DNA of 64,000 nucleotides from Fagopyrum homotropicum. Lineage: Eukaryota; Streptophyta; Magnoliopsida; Caryophyllales; Polygonaceae. Where the stretch lies: contig BSWB01000001.1 in NCBI GenBank assembly GCA_033239125.1, forward strand, positions 40,831,501-40,895,500, read 5' to 3'. Positions within the stretch are counted from its first letter, which is position 1. Each line of letters starts with the position of its first letter. Both the position numbers and the translations under genes were made by a program. Under the pieces are notes generated by a model. That model did not search any database and was not told the origin of the DNA. It worked only from the letters and a program-made list of their open reading frames with translations. Of this stretch, positions 32,951 to 44,491 are shown one piece after another.

Positions 32951-33882
32951 TGTGATATTTGTTATCATGTATATACGTGTTATTATCAATATTAAGAAGA
33001 TCAACGCAAGAATTGTTTACGCAGCTCGGGTATAAACCCTACATCTGCGGAACCTCAAGAGGAGAGATCCGGTCCCAGTATTTACTAAGCATTCAAGATG
33101 ATTAAACAGATGTGGTTACAGGTTTGCACGCAAGATCAGCTTGGAAACAACCTAAACCTAGAACGGAAGCAAGAACAAGATAAAGCAAGAAGAACAAAGT
33201 ATCGAAATAACCCCTGCAAGGCTAAGCAAAGCTTATCAAAGCTTTGTTATCTTCAATCTGAAGATCTTCGTTTGGAGAGATCTGAAATGAGGATGAATGT
33301 CTCAACCCTGACGCACCCACCTCCGACTTCTCTTCTCTCAATTGCTCTCTCTCTCTCTCGAATCAGAGGAAACCCTAGTTATCGCTTTTCAAGCGGCAGC
33401 TCTTCCGCTAGGATTAGGTGAGGTATGTTGAAGCTGCTTATATAGTATCTCCCCTTCAAAGTCAAACGCGTTGTTTCACTTAAGTGAACCAGATCGTCTT
33501 GCACTCGGAGATAACGCCTATCTTGAACACGCTTCATCGTACAACACAGGATCCGCACGTTGTCTTCATAATAAAACCAAGTCCAACAACAAGTGACTAA
33601 AGTTGCCCAGCAAATACAAAACTAACCCAACCATACTTCCTATATATTAGTTTAGGTTCCTTAACCCAAGCTATAGCATCTAATGTAACTGAGCTACCGG
33701 GACTAAGAGATCACTCACATTAGCCATCAACAAGAGTAACATTAGCCACCTATAACAAGTGATAAGCATCCCCAACTAATACACTAGACTTAAGTTTCTA
33801 TTACAAGCTAATACATATGCGTGCACTTTAGTAACCACACCTATATTACATAGTATTGCATATATGAATCATAAAGCTAGCA
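32951..33882 (-). repeat. 5' LTR of copia element E (932 bp)
   Basis: Partner of 16280-17208. Its outer edge lies 233 bases downstream of the remorin stop codon, and both are read leftward. Confidence 0.9.
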
Positions 33883-34115
33883 TTAATAGACTCCAAATCA
33901 AAACAAAAGCTTGGGTTCTCAGGATTCAAACGTTGAAATACATCATCTTAGTAGTTACAACAAATAAGTAGAGTTCAATCCATAGAAAGAAACATTTTTG
34001 CAAATCTCACACACAAATCAAACAATTGCAGTTCAGTCACAGCATACTTATTGTCATATGACAGTATATACAGCAGAAGCAGCAGCTATATATTCACAAA
34101 CAAATATCCACATCA
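33883..34115 (-). other. 3' flank of remorin gene
   Basis: Between the copia LTR edge and the remorin stop. AT-rich, no frame; probably the 3' untranslated region and part of the downstream flank. Confidence 0.55.
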
Positions 34116-35157
34116 TCAGAAGCAACCCAAGAACTTCTTTGGAGCAGTGCCGGTGGCACGAAACTTGGCAGCCAGCTCCTCTGCTTTCAGCAAGTCTTCC
34201 CCACGCCTCGCTTCCACCATAGCCTTCTTCTCCTCCGCCGCCTTGTGTATCATTGCGATCTTGTTTTTCATGGTCTCCGCGTACACTGCCTTCTGTTTCT
34301 CCAGCTTCTCCTGCTCCCATCACCACCAAACACATTTCATCCAACATCAACTCAACCAATAAAAGTAATTTGGTTCTTTACCTCCATTTTCTTCAGCTCT
34401 GCCTCAATTGACGCTTTCTTGCTGTTTTCCCAGGCATCAACTGCCGACAGCTTCTTTTGAGCTCTGCGTTTCATTCAAATGCATACCGTAAATTAACAAC
34501 TGCATTTGGCATGAGAATACAGAGCTTAGGTGCTTACTTGTTCTCGGCTTTGCTCTTCTCGCTCTCCTCCCATGCCCTGATCAAGGACAATCTCTTCTCG
34601 CTCTCAACTCTTGCAAGAGCAGCATCTGCAGGCGAAACAAGATTTCAGCAAAAATAACCACTTCTAAAGGCGCATATCAATAGGAACTCACCTCGGTCGA
34701 TTGAACCCTCAGCTGGCTTCTCCGCTGGAGGCGGCGGCTCTTCTACAATTTCATCATAATACAGAAACACAAATCTTGAATCAATTCTTAATTTCGTTGG
34801 AATTCAGATATGTTATTTAAAAAGTAGTTGAATCATCTAAACGAGTCACAAAACCCAACTGATTGTCTGAAAAGGATAAAATTAGTATGGGAAAGCAGTC
34901 ACAAATAATACAAATCCCAACCACTACAGATTCGATTCAGAAGCGATGAGGATAGTCAGTGACCAACTAAAGAAGCGAAGAAACTTACTCGGAACCACAA
35001 CCAACGCCTTCTCCTCGTCGGCAGGGGGCGGTGGAGGAGGGTGGTTAGCCTCAGGCGGTGGAGGAGGGTGGTCAGGCTCAGGCGCTGGTGGAGGTGGAGG
35101 TGGCGGTTCTTTGGGTGATTCGGCCACCAGCTCCGCCACCTTCTGCTCTTCCGCCAT
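34116..35157 (-). CDS. Remorin family protein (five exons, intact)
   Basis: Minus-strand exons 35157-34989, 34742-34692, 34625-34538, 34463-34382 and 34310-34116, all with GT...AG introns; the 585 coding bases give 194 residues plus stop, close to the usual remorin size. Residues 1-60 are a disordered Pro-rich head (MAEEQKVAEL, then PPPPPP blocks with a repeated HPPPPP unit). Residues about 75-190 are the conserved remorin coiled coil (RLSLIRAWEESEKSKAENKA; WENSKKASIEAEL; MKNKIAMIHKAAEEKKAMVEARR). The end GTAPKKFLGCF carries the membrane anchor with a Cys suited to S-acylation. Remorins sit on the inner face of the plasma membrane in nanodomains and affect plasmodesmal traffic and responses to microbes. 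The start is the first ATG of the conserved head. This is the only intact host gene found. Confidence 0.96.
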
Positions 35158-35867
35158 CTCAGACGCTTGAAATAAATTAGCTGTAAGGGAATTGGGAGAG
35201 AGAGGATGAGTAATGAGTGGGAGTACAAGCTGGATGGATGGGTACAAATAGCCAAACTGGGCCCTTTCTTAACGCATAGTTTACATGCTTCGATCATCAT
35301 GCTTGTATTTGTAGACAAGAAAGATTCATCAATAATTGCCCACATTTTACACTAATTCATTCTTATATGATTCCCCTTCTATGTTGCCTTCCGCTCTTGT
35401 TTTTCTTTTCTTTATTTCTCTACATAAAGATCATCGACTTCTGCTTCTTCGCAATTCTCCACCTGTCATCCTCGATCGTCTCCCACCTAACAACTTAACG
35501 TCTTTTTTCCTATCTAAACTAAATCATTAAATTATATATAAACATATATATTTAATAAAATATGATCATTAGTTTACATTTTAATAAACAATACCCTATG
35601 ACTTAAAAAACAAGATATTTTAATAACATTTTTGTAATTTTTTAAATACTTTTTTATTGTAATTTGTTTTTTTCATAGTTGTTACTAATTAATTTAATTT
35701 TTATTATTATTTAAAATATTTTATACGGTAGTAAAAATCTTTTTTTTGACTATTATATTGAATTGGTTTTTGAAAAAATTTGGTCAAATAGTACTTTTTT
35801 TAGTATACCAAGTGTAACCTATTATTTTTTACCACTTTCTTTTATTGGTAGGTAAAAATAAGGATTT
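35158..35867. other. Remorin 5' flank and AT-rich spacer
   Basis: The first 100 bases or so upstream of the remorin ATG probably include its 5' untranslated region and promoter (minus strand). The rest is very AT-rich; no gene or clear repeat seen. Confidence 0.5.
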
Positions 35868-37045
35868 TTTCGTTTGGTGCCCCTGAGTTTTTGACTTTTC
35901 CGGATGGTACCCAAAGTTTTTCACGTTTCCGTTTGGTACCCCTGAGTTTTTGACTTTTCCGGATGGTGTCCAAAGTTTTTGACGTTTCCGCTTGGTACCC
36001 CTGAGATTTCGGTTTTTCCGGATGATACCCTTATTTCTTATTATTTGTCTAAAATAACGTTTCTTATATTATATTTATAAAAAAAATGATAATAATTTTA
36101 TATTATATAAATTTTGAAGACAAGTATATTTTAGTTAAACCAATTTAATCAACTATTAATAAATTATGATATTTCTTAAAATATAAGATTTTACATATTA
36201 TTTTATGATTTTTAATATGTTTATTACTATTTGATAATTTATCATATTTTGAATCTAAACATGAAAAAAATATATTTATACAGAATAATTTTTATGAAAA
36301 AACATGAGTTTTAGTTTTATTAAAATTTAAGTAGGATTTTTTATTTTTTTCATTTTGAAAAGTGGAAAGAGTATTCAAAATGGACATTTATCAATAATTA
36401 TTAATTTTTTTTGAAAAACCGAATGTCCAATTTGAATATTTTATTGTTATACATTTGTCAATGGTTTATTTCATATATCATTATAAATAAAACATAAAAA
36501 TTATTTTAACAAATATGATAAAAAAAAATTGTATAAAAATCATGTTTTGATGCAAAATAACGTTTCTTATATTAAATTTATAAAAAAATAGAGAAAATTT
36601 TTTATAAAATATTTTCTATAAAACGTAAAATAATTTCATATTTTGATGCAAAATATGATAAAGTATCAAATAGTAATAAATATATTAGAAATCATAAAAT
36701 AATATGTAAAAACCTTATATTTTAAAAAATATCATAATTTATTAATATTTGATTAAATTTTTTAAATTAAAATATACTTGCCTTCAAAATTTATAATATA
36801 AAATTGTTATAATCTTTCCCCTATTTTTTTTTTTATAAATTTAATATAAGAAACGTTATTTTAGACATATAATAAGAAATAAGGATACCATCCGAAAAAG
36901 CCGAAACCTCAGGGGTACAAAGCGGAAACGTGAAAAACTTTGGACACCATCCGGAAAAGCCAAAAACTCAGGGGTACCAAACGGAAACGTGAAAAACTTT
37001 GGGCACCATCCGGAAAAGCCAAAAACTCAGGGGCACCAAACGGAA
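35868..37045. mobile_element. Long fold-back MITE
   Basis: Outer ends CGTTTGGTGCCCCTGAG are inverted copies (35871 and 37042). Each arm has about three tandem units of roughly 60 bp (GGTACCCCTGAGTTTTTG...TTTCCGGATGG...CCAAAGTTTTT), then an AT-rich inner arm that is also inverted (AAATAACGTTTCTTATATT near 36052 and its complement near 36845). Arms of about 400 bp each leave a centre of about 380 bp. No transposase; family uncertain (Mutator-like is possible). Poly-T runs hide the target duplication. Confidence 0.75.
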
Positions 37046-37661
37046 ATTTTTTTTTTTTCTTTTAATTTTTTCCTATTATATTTTTTAATTAAAAAAATAA
37101 TTGATGTTTGTTGTTTGTTAGGTAAGTGTAAGTTTTAATTTTTAATTACTGAATTTGTTTTTTTTCTTTTAATTTTTTCCTATTATATTTTTTTTATTTT
37201 CTTTTTTATTTCTCATACCAGAAGTTTTTTTTTTGTTTTTTTTGGTCCTTTTTTATTTTTTATAATTTTATAGTACAAGTTTCTCGTATGAAATTCATAC
37301 CAGAATTTTTTTATGTTTTCTTCTTGTCCTTTTTTATTTTTTATAATTTATATATCGGAATTTTTATATCATCTGATTATGATTACCCATATAATCGAAA
37401 TCTGCAACAACAAAATACTATATTCTTAGTGACAGTTTACACAGCTTAGAAACATCTGTTACTTTCACTTTGACCTTCATTTTCACACCGGATCTCACCA
37501 CCAAGAGTCCAACAACCCAAAGCACAATTCCAAACTTCCAACCATTGAAGCCAAAATGGGATGGAAAAATCACCCGTAGCTAGGTCTAAGTCAATCAAAA
37601 TACATACATGTTATGTTAATATAGATTACCAGCCAGATATATAGCACACATACCCTTCTAA
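37046..37661. other. AT-rich spacer, no gene recognised
   Basis: T-rich low-complexity sequence with duplicated TTTTTTCTTTTAATTTTTTC blocks (about 37050-37190). No supported frame. Confidence 0.5.
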
Positions 37662-38635
37662 GGGCCTGTTTGGTATTAGTTGGGAGGAGATTCATTTAGA
37701 TTCTTTTTCACGGTATTCTTCGGGATGGAAAAAATGTCACTATTTGGTATCAGATGCAGCTTATGTATTGTATTCTTTTACGAGATTCTTTTGGCTAAAA
37801 AATCCCGTAAAAAGAAGCTTGCGCACCCAAGCTTCTTGGAGATTCATTGGGTTAGATTCTTTTCCATTCCACTCGTACCCTTTTGGCATTCATTCGTCTC
37901 TTTCATTCTTCTTCCATGAGTTCTCATTGTTCTGAGATTTGACGCTTACAAGGAATCTATGAAAGAACAGAAAAATTGAAATCAAGAGAATTGAAATCAA
38001 CAAGCACGTGATTAACAGCAAAGCAATCTCTTGATTTGAGAATTGAAATCAAAAGAATTGAAATCAAGAGAACTGAAATCAACAGGCAGCAAAGCAATTC
38101 TCACCAGTTCAACTCAGAAAGAAAGGAGAGCTTGAACCCTAAAATTGAAATCAACAGCAAAGTAAGAGAATTGAAATCAACAACAAAGCAATAGACCTTG
38201 AACCCTAGAACTGAAATCAACAGCAAAGCAATAGACCTTGAACCCTAGAATTGAAATCAACAGCAAAGTAAGAGAATTGAAATTAACAGCAAAGTAATAG
38301 ACCAAGAGAGAGAAATCAGGAGGAAAGGAGAGTTTGAATCCATAAGTATTGAAGGGAAATCGTTCTCGCTGAACTCGCTGGCATCGAAGGAGAAGAACGA
38401 AGACGCTGGCGTCGAAGGAGAAGAACGAAGAACTCGCTGGCGTCAAAATTTTACGTTAAAATTTGAGGGCATTTTCGTAATCATATCTAAATAAATCTCT
38501 ACCAATAATCTGATAACAAACCGAAAAATTTTACGAAAAAAAAAATCTCTAACAATACCCATCTCCAACAATACCCAAGAATCTCCATCTCAAAGAATCT
38601 AAAAAAACAATACGCATACGATACCAAACAGGCCC
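37662..38635. mobile_element. Tourist/PIF-Harbinger-like MITE (974 bp)
   Basis: Inverted ends GGGCCTGTTTGGTAT (left) and ATACCAAACAGGCCC (right). Flanks TAA (37659-37661) and TAG (38636-38638) would be the 3-bp TWA duplication with one change. Interior has a 40-bp tandem repeat and no transposase. It separates two non-coding flanks near the helicase fragment. Confidence 0.75.
38169..38290. repeat. 40-bp tandem repeat inside the Tourist-like element
   Basis: Units start at 38169, 38209 and 38249 (ATTGAAATCAACAGCAAAGC then AATAGACCTTGAACCCTAG); the third is partial. Looser copies extend back to about 37970. Confidence 0.8.
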
Positions 38636-38639
38636 TAGT

Positions 38640-38990
38640 TCTTTTGCTTTGGAGTTCCCTTCTTGGTAGAGACAAACTGAAGCTTATAGGTCTTACCAGG
38701 ATTGCGACCGAAACTTCCATCGCCTCCACAACCGAACTTAGCACATTAGCCAAGATAATCCCGAGAATCAAACGTTGAATCTTCCACAAGTCCAAGTCCT
38801 TTGGATAAGCCCAACGTTTTAAAGTTCCACCTCAAGAAGTGCCCGGAACACGGGTTGGTGATGTGCACTTGGCCGTCGCCTTGTATCATTTTCCTTGCAT
38901 TTGCCAAGAACCCCCTGTCCCGTTCTTGATGTTTTCTGATTTGGGCATCCCATGATGACTTGCGATCGGACGGAGCCTGACCAGTACAGC
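38640..38990 (-). pseudogene. Unrecognised reading frame remnant
   Basis: A minus-strand frame of about 105 codons (WDAQIRKHQERDRG, then ARKMIQGDGQVHITNP, FLRWNFKTLGL, ending NPGKTYKLQFVSTKKGT) is open except for one TAA at about 38743-38745 and ends at a stop at 38640. Its composition looks protein-like, but I do not recognise the family. It is downstream of and close to the INO80-like fragment, perhaps part of the same captured or decayed locus. Confidence 0.35.
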
Positions 38991-39029
38991 TTCGATTCCT
39001 TATCCAAATCCAAATCTGTTAATCTCATC

Positions 39030-39262
39030 CGCCAAATTACTCAAGACTGAAGTTGGAGCAACGGCAAGAAAAGGACCCCATATATTTATCCTACAACAAA
39101 AAAAACATCAGTTGTTTGTAAATCCTCCCTGCAAAGCTATTTTATAGGAAGCAACTTGTCATTACCTCAGCTAAATGAGCAAAGAATGCCATAGCCTGTA
39201 TCGTCTTCCCTAAACCCATCTCAAGCAAGAACACCATTAAGTCCCTCATGAACATAGAAAAC
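39030..39262 (-). pseudogene. INO80-like SNF2 helicase fragment (two exons)
   Basis: Minus-strand exon one encodes E-M-G-L-G-K-T-I-Q-A-M-A-F-F-A-H-L-A-E, the nucleotide-binding motif I of SNF2 helicases in the INO80-like form, followed by a GTAATG donor. After a short intron with a TTTGTTGTAG acceptor comes NIWGPFLAVAPTSVL-like sequence. A small deletion puts the second exon out of frame. Family role: ATP-driven chromatin remodelling. Only about 50 codons of a protein that is normally over 1000 residues, so a dead fragment. Confidence 0.7.
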
Positions 39263-39874
39263 CAAGGAACAGGTGAATCAAATTAAAAGTGTAGATTAAG
39301 AGAATTGAAGTAAATCAAGCTGAAAGGATGCAAAAAAAAAAGAAGAAAAATCCAACAAAGTAACTAATTATGGACAAGCACCTGCTCATAGCACCAGCCA
39401 CTAGAGGACCTTCAACTAATATTCTTCGTACCACAAACATCAGCAAAGCCACAATTTGTGCAAGCAGATATACACTCAATTTCCACCATTAATTTCAACT
39501 CCTCCCCATCTCACGTTTTTCAGCGCCATCTTCTTATACACCTCGCTTCACATCGCAGTGACATCGCTACCGTGTCAATGGCCGTCTTCCCCTGATGAAG
39601 GGCCCACGCTGGAACAAGATTACGCAGATTCTAGGTCCCCTCAATAATGGTACTGAAAGGAGAGACAATCGAACACTTGCTCCTGAAAATGAAGCAACAC
39701 ATAAACCCTAGATGAGAATCAACAAGGGGAAGAGAAATCAAATGAAGGAGTCGGCCCTTTCAGCCACCGCAACGCCATCGTGCCGGAGAGATTCGAGATT
39801 AGTACAACTTCGATGCCTTATCCAAATCAAAATCGACTTCCCGTGCTTAGTGATCAGATGTCGTGCAGCGTGCT
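39263..39874. other. Intergenic, no gene recognised
   Basis: Continuation of the helicase pseudogene flank, then short GC-richer stretch (39540-39870) without a supported frame. Confidence 0.45.
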
Positions 39875-41629
39875 TGTTCGCTCCGAAAGGCGTGTAAGCT
39901 TAAAAATTTATATCCCAGCACGTACGCTTGAACAATATGCGAACCCGCCGTATGCGGATCAATGGTAATAAAAGCAAGAATTATAGGGGTCGAACACAGG
40001 GACTGTGGTGAAACAAAACACAGAATCGGTTGTCAAATGTCGCAATTAACTAAAAGCAATTAAAGCAATCAAAGATGGTGTATGAGTAAAGTAAGCGGAA
40101 ATGTGGATTCTAGCGATTAAAACATCTAGTTGTGGTTCCGACTCTAGATCTCAAAAGATAACGCAGACAAAGTTGAGGTTTGCAAAGGGAAGGTGTTTCT
40201 AAGGTGGGAATAGATTAGCGGGTAAGTCTCAATACTCACTATCCCAAACCAAAGCTCCTATTATCGGGTAAGTCTCAAGGTACTAAGGAAAGAAATTATA
40301 ATCTCAAATCAACACACCACCCAAGGGAATAGAATCAACCTTTACCGGGTAAGTCTCAGGCTAACTCACAAAGATGGGACGAAGGCACACTCAAACCCCA
40401 ATAAAGGATAAACCTTTATTACCTACACTCATGATCTTAGGTAAACAAACAAAGGAATCACCGGGTAAGTCTCATCCTAAGCTTGCATTGAACCAGGAAA
40501 GGTGTAATAAGGATAGGATTTGGCAAACTTAAACTCTTAACTCATATAAGGTTCAAGAAAGGTTACCTCGTTCAGTCAGATTCCACCCCGGTCGACTGTT
40601 CAATGACTAAGCGAGGTGTTCTAGGGTTAAGATAAAGGCTCGAGCTTTCAAGGTCCTGCTGGGATTAAGATCATTCTATCATCGTCTTTCCCATAACTTT
40701 CAACCAATCACCCTTGAATCACATAAGAAACTTATCCAACAATCACCATGATAACATAATCAAATTAATAGGAAAGGAATCAATATTCGAACAAGAAAAC
40801 CTTAAGAAAAAGGTCTCAATAACTGAATCAAACAAACAACAAACAAGCGTTCCTCAATCACAAATCAGCAAAGACAATAACCAAAAGAGATCTAAGAAGA
40901 TCTTACAAACTCCTTCAAAAGCTAACTCCAACTATGATTCCTTCCTTCCTTGAACTTCAATCCTTCAATACTTCCTTCAACTTTCTTCAAAACTCCAGAA
41001 AATCTCTCAATTGTTGGATGCTCCAAGCATGATTGAACTTGTGAAAAATCCAACCCTTTATATAGGAGAATTATCTTCCAAAGATAATAATATCTTAAGA
41101 AGATAATTTCTCATAAAATATATCTGTATCTCTTAAAATAAATCAGCTTAAAATAATATCTTCCTTCCAGAAATCCAGCAAAAAATATAAGATATCTTCT
41201 TTCCAAAAATAAAAGATCTCAACCAAAAATAAAGATCTCGCCGGCGGCAGGGTGTTCGTCTCGGTCGTGATGCTCCTCAAGATCACCTTTGTCGAGGTGG
41301 TATTGTAACTGACCGAGGTGAATCTCAACTGAATGTAAAATCTCTTGAATCTGGTCCAAAGTCAATCTTCTTAATTATTTCCATGCTTCCTGAGATCTTC
41401 TCTAAGCTCCAGAATGTAGCTCCAATGACTCCTTAGCTTCCTTAGCTCCATTTTGATGCAAAACGTGCCATTTTACTTACAATTACAACAAAACTAGTTG
41501 TTGACCTCGATTCCCGCAAAGGTAGACAAAATAACAATATAATCGCAGAATATACATTCATACATGCAGATTTATGAAGATAAAACGTCTAAACTAGGCC
41601 CGAAATATAGACTATAATACATGCTATCA
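39875..41629 (-). repeat. Athila-like solo LTR (third motif type, 1755 bp)
   Basis: Plus-strand ends TGTTCGCTCCG and ATGCTATCA match the LTR frame of B (TGTTCGCC...ATGCTAACA). Flanks GTGCT (39870-39874) and GTCCT (41630-41634) differ by one base, a likely old 5-bp duplication. It contains the conserved ACCCGCCGTATGCGGATC-type block, a TATATAAAGG (41056-41064 region, minus strand) and, upstream of it, CTCGGTCGTG, GTCGAGGTGG and GACCGAGGTG (41257-41327). No internal domain follows on either side. Confidence 0.8.
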
Positions 41630-41657
41630 GTCCTTCATGAACATTCAAAACAAAAAG

Positions 41658-42040
41658 TGATTTTTTTAATAAATAATATCCTATTTATTGAAATACCAAA
41701 AGGCCTAGTTAAAATGTAGGACTCTTGTGGAACAATTCGAATTAGCCCATGATTTTTTACCTAACTAAAAAACCAAAAGGCCTAGTTAATTAGTTGAATG
41801 TAGCAAATTGACTGACTAAAAAAACCAAATTAGCCCATGATTTTTTAATAAATAATATCCTATGTATTGAAATACCAAAAAAATTGACAAAAGGATTAGT
41901 TTTCATGAACATTCAAATTGACTGACTATAAAAAACCAAATTAGCCAAATTAGCCCATGATTTTTTAATAAATAATATCATCTGTATTGAAATACCAAAA
42001 AAATCGACAAAAGGACTAGTTTTCATGAACATTCAAAACA
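41658..42040. repeat. Imperfect tandem repeat of about 120 bp
   Basis: TTTTTTAATAAATAATATC starts near 41661, 41843 and 41962, followed by TATTGAAATACCAAAA and, in the last two, TTTTCATGAACATTCAAA. AT-rich, non-coding. Confidence 0.75.
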
Positions 42041-42389
42041 AACAAACAAATCAGGCATGCGTACAAATACATCAAGGTGCCTCGAAAGCAAAGTGAACTT
42101 CAAGGAATCTTGTGGAACAATCAAATCGAGGAGTTGAATATTGTTTTAAATTTTATTAAGAGTCAATTTGCTACATTCAACTTGGGTCTAGTATAGATGG
42201 TCCAAGCAACTAAATATTTGATTAGTGTTGTTTTCTGTACTCGACGATGGAAATCGCTAGAGGGGCATCTCCACTAAAGTGAAGAGTTGAGAAGGATTTG
42301 TTAAGAAACAAAGGAGACAACGAGTTATCATCAAGCTCTCGTTTTAGTCATCATAAAAAGTTAAAGCGAGAAGGAGCAAGTATTTTGGT

Positions 42390-43290
42390 CATAATATATG
42401 TCAACTGGTGTGTCCTTGAAGTAAATGTAGTCATAATGGTCCCTTTTTGAATTTGCTCGCGCACAATGTGACAATCAATCTCAATTTATTTTGTGCACTC
42501 ATGGAAAATAAGATTGTTGACAATATGAACAATTGTCTGATTGTCACAATGAAACCGCATTGGTTAAGTAAGACGAATGTCCCTGCGGAGGCAAGTAAAG
42601 AACAAAGTCATAGAAGCTCGCATGTAGTGGATTTCATTGCTCTAGATTCGACCTCTAAAATAAATCGTGATATGGTTGCTTCTTGGTCTTCCAGTAAATA
42701 GTAGGGTTACCGAGGAGAATAAAGTAGTCACTATTTGACCTTCTAGGCGTAGGACAAGCAACATAATCATCATCATAATAGGCATTTATGCGTAGATCGC
42801 TTGAACTAGACAAGAAAATGCCCTAAGTAGGGGGTGACTTAATATGGAGAAGTACTTTAAGACTTGCATCCTAGCGTCCTAGACGTGGAGTAGACATGAA
42901 TTGAGAAAGAATTTACACTGAATAGGCAAGATCATGGTGAGTAGTACACAAGTAAATGAGTCTACCAGCCATCCAACGGTATTTCTCAAGATCATGGAGC
43001 AAATAAGATGAATTACTCTAGAGGTTGTGCGTGGGGGGTAGGAGGAACTCGCATGTTTGTAGTTTGTAAGACTAATATCACATAAAATATCCAAGGCATA
43101 TTTGCGTTGATTTAACCAACTCGTAGGTTTGTAGTTTGGATGTGTACTTGATTCGAAAGACCATAGGGATCCAATAACATGTTGATTTGGAGGGAGATGA
43201 ACATAATCCGAAGTTCCATTCAATATAAGGTAGAGATATCGGCTTGCATAGAATTTTGCCAATTTGTATTTGCAACAACTTCTCTCAAAG
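42390..43290 (-). pseudogene. Copia RT/RNase H fragment
   Basis: On the minus strand: L-N-Q-R-K-Y-A-L-D-I-L (about 43095-43130), the RT C-terminal landmark, then WLVDSFTCVLLTMILP-like remnants of the LIYL...RPDI/TMHHDLAY segment, and near 42450 IEIDCHIVRE, the RNase H end. Frames are broken many times. No LTR of its own was found, so it is a truncated copy. Confidence 0.72.
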
Positions 43291-43598
43291 ACGAAGGTTC
43301 TTGTTGTTGTAAAATAGATTTAAGAGTAGCAATATATGTAGGAGATAAGCAATCATATGTTAGATAATTAACTAGGAAAAGAGTACCAGAGTTTGATGAA
43401 GGATAGATGTTACTCGAAATGGATCGAACTTGCTACCCTTTGGACAAACAAAATCCCGTAATAACACTTAAGTTTGGGATGGACCGGTACTCTAGTGAAG
43501 GACAGGTAGACATGGGTCCGGTTTGGGCTAAACCGCCGAACCGGCCCAAACCGGAGGTCACCAGTTTAGGTTTAGGTTTTGGTTTGGCCGCAAAAAAT
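43291..43598. other. Mixed transposon debris, no gene
   Basis: Ends with GGTCCGGTTTGGGCTAAACC and CCGGCCCAAACCGG (43515-43555), a palindromic block like the subterminal parts of hAT MITEs. Nothing else recognised. Confidence 0.4.
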
Positions 43599-44491
43599 TG
43601 TTCGTTGCGAAAGGTGTGTGCAAGCTTTAATATTTATACCAAGAATAATTGCAATAAAGCGAACCTGCACTGTACGGATTGATTGTAATAAAAGCAAGAA
43701 TTTCAGGGTCGAACACAGGAATTTGGTGAAATCAAAATTAGAATAAGGAATCTAACAAGGAAAGATGCAACTTTTGACAATTGAAAAGACAAAGACTTGA
43801 TTTTGTGTAAAGATTTGGGAAAACGGATTCTAAGGATCAAGGAATCCGATTGTGGTTTTCGATTCAAGACTTCTAAAGATTATATGGACAGAGCTGGGGT
43901 TGCTAAGGTATGTGTTCTAAAACGGTATGATGTACGGTGAAGTCTCCACCACCCATGTCCAAACCCAAAGGCTCTAAATAAATGATGTCGAGTCTCGATA
44001 AGATAAAGAATTTAAGGGAAGGATAATATTCTCAAAAACAAACACAAACCCAAGGGAATCAGATTAACTCACAAGGGTAAGGGTTATGGCACACTCAACC
44101 TTAATAGAAGGGTTTGAATCCTCTATTACCTAGGACTTGTAATCGTTGGCAACCAATGATGGAAATCACCGGGTAAGTCTCTTCCTACACTCGGATATAG
44201 GTTAGAAAGGTTTAACAAGGCTAGGGTTTAAGCAATCTTTAACTAAGGACAAAGGATAAGGCAAGATAGGTACGGTATAAGGAAAACCGGTTGTTCATCA
44301 AAGGAGATCGTCCGATCTAGACCAAGAACAGTCCGATTTTTGTCTTCTGCGATGGTTAAACTCAACTCTCAGGATCCAATCTATTTATGAAGATCATTCG
44401 ATCATCATCTCAACCACAATCTTCAACCAATCACCCCAGAATCACAAGGGTTTTAGCCAAGAAAACACATAATCAAAATCAAAAGAGATTT
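43599..44491 (-). repeat. Athila-like LTR fragment
   Basis: Plus strand starts TGTTCGTTGCGAAAGG and then follows the LTR order of element B (GCGAACCTGCACTGTACGG, then TACGGTGAAGT, then CTCTCAGGATCCAATC). GATCGTCCGATC at 44306-44317 places it with the element C motif type. It stops at the inverted repeat that follows; the promoter half of the LTR is missing. Confidence 0.8.

Larger units (their letters stand above)
16280..33882 (-). mobile_element. Ty1/copia retrotransposon E with three nested insertions
   Basis: Two LTRs (16280-17208 and 32951-33882) in the same orientation enclose, on the minus strand, a primer site, gag, protease, integrase, RT and RNase H in copia order (integrase before RT). 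Flanking pentamers are TTAAA (16275-16279) and TTAAT (33883-33887), a probable target duplication with one change. Its own body is about 5 kb once the inserted solo LTR, hAT element and gypsy element D are set aside. Many stops and frameshifts. In the first 138 bases or so the two LTRs differ at about 14 positions, so it is old. Confidence 0.9.

Noticed and set aside
34054..35247. Frames on both strands over the remorin locus, including a Gly-rich one at 34946-35170
   Set aside because: Shadows of remorin exons; the Gly runs are the complement of its Pro-rich head. The spliced minus-strand model explains the coding signal fully.
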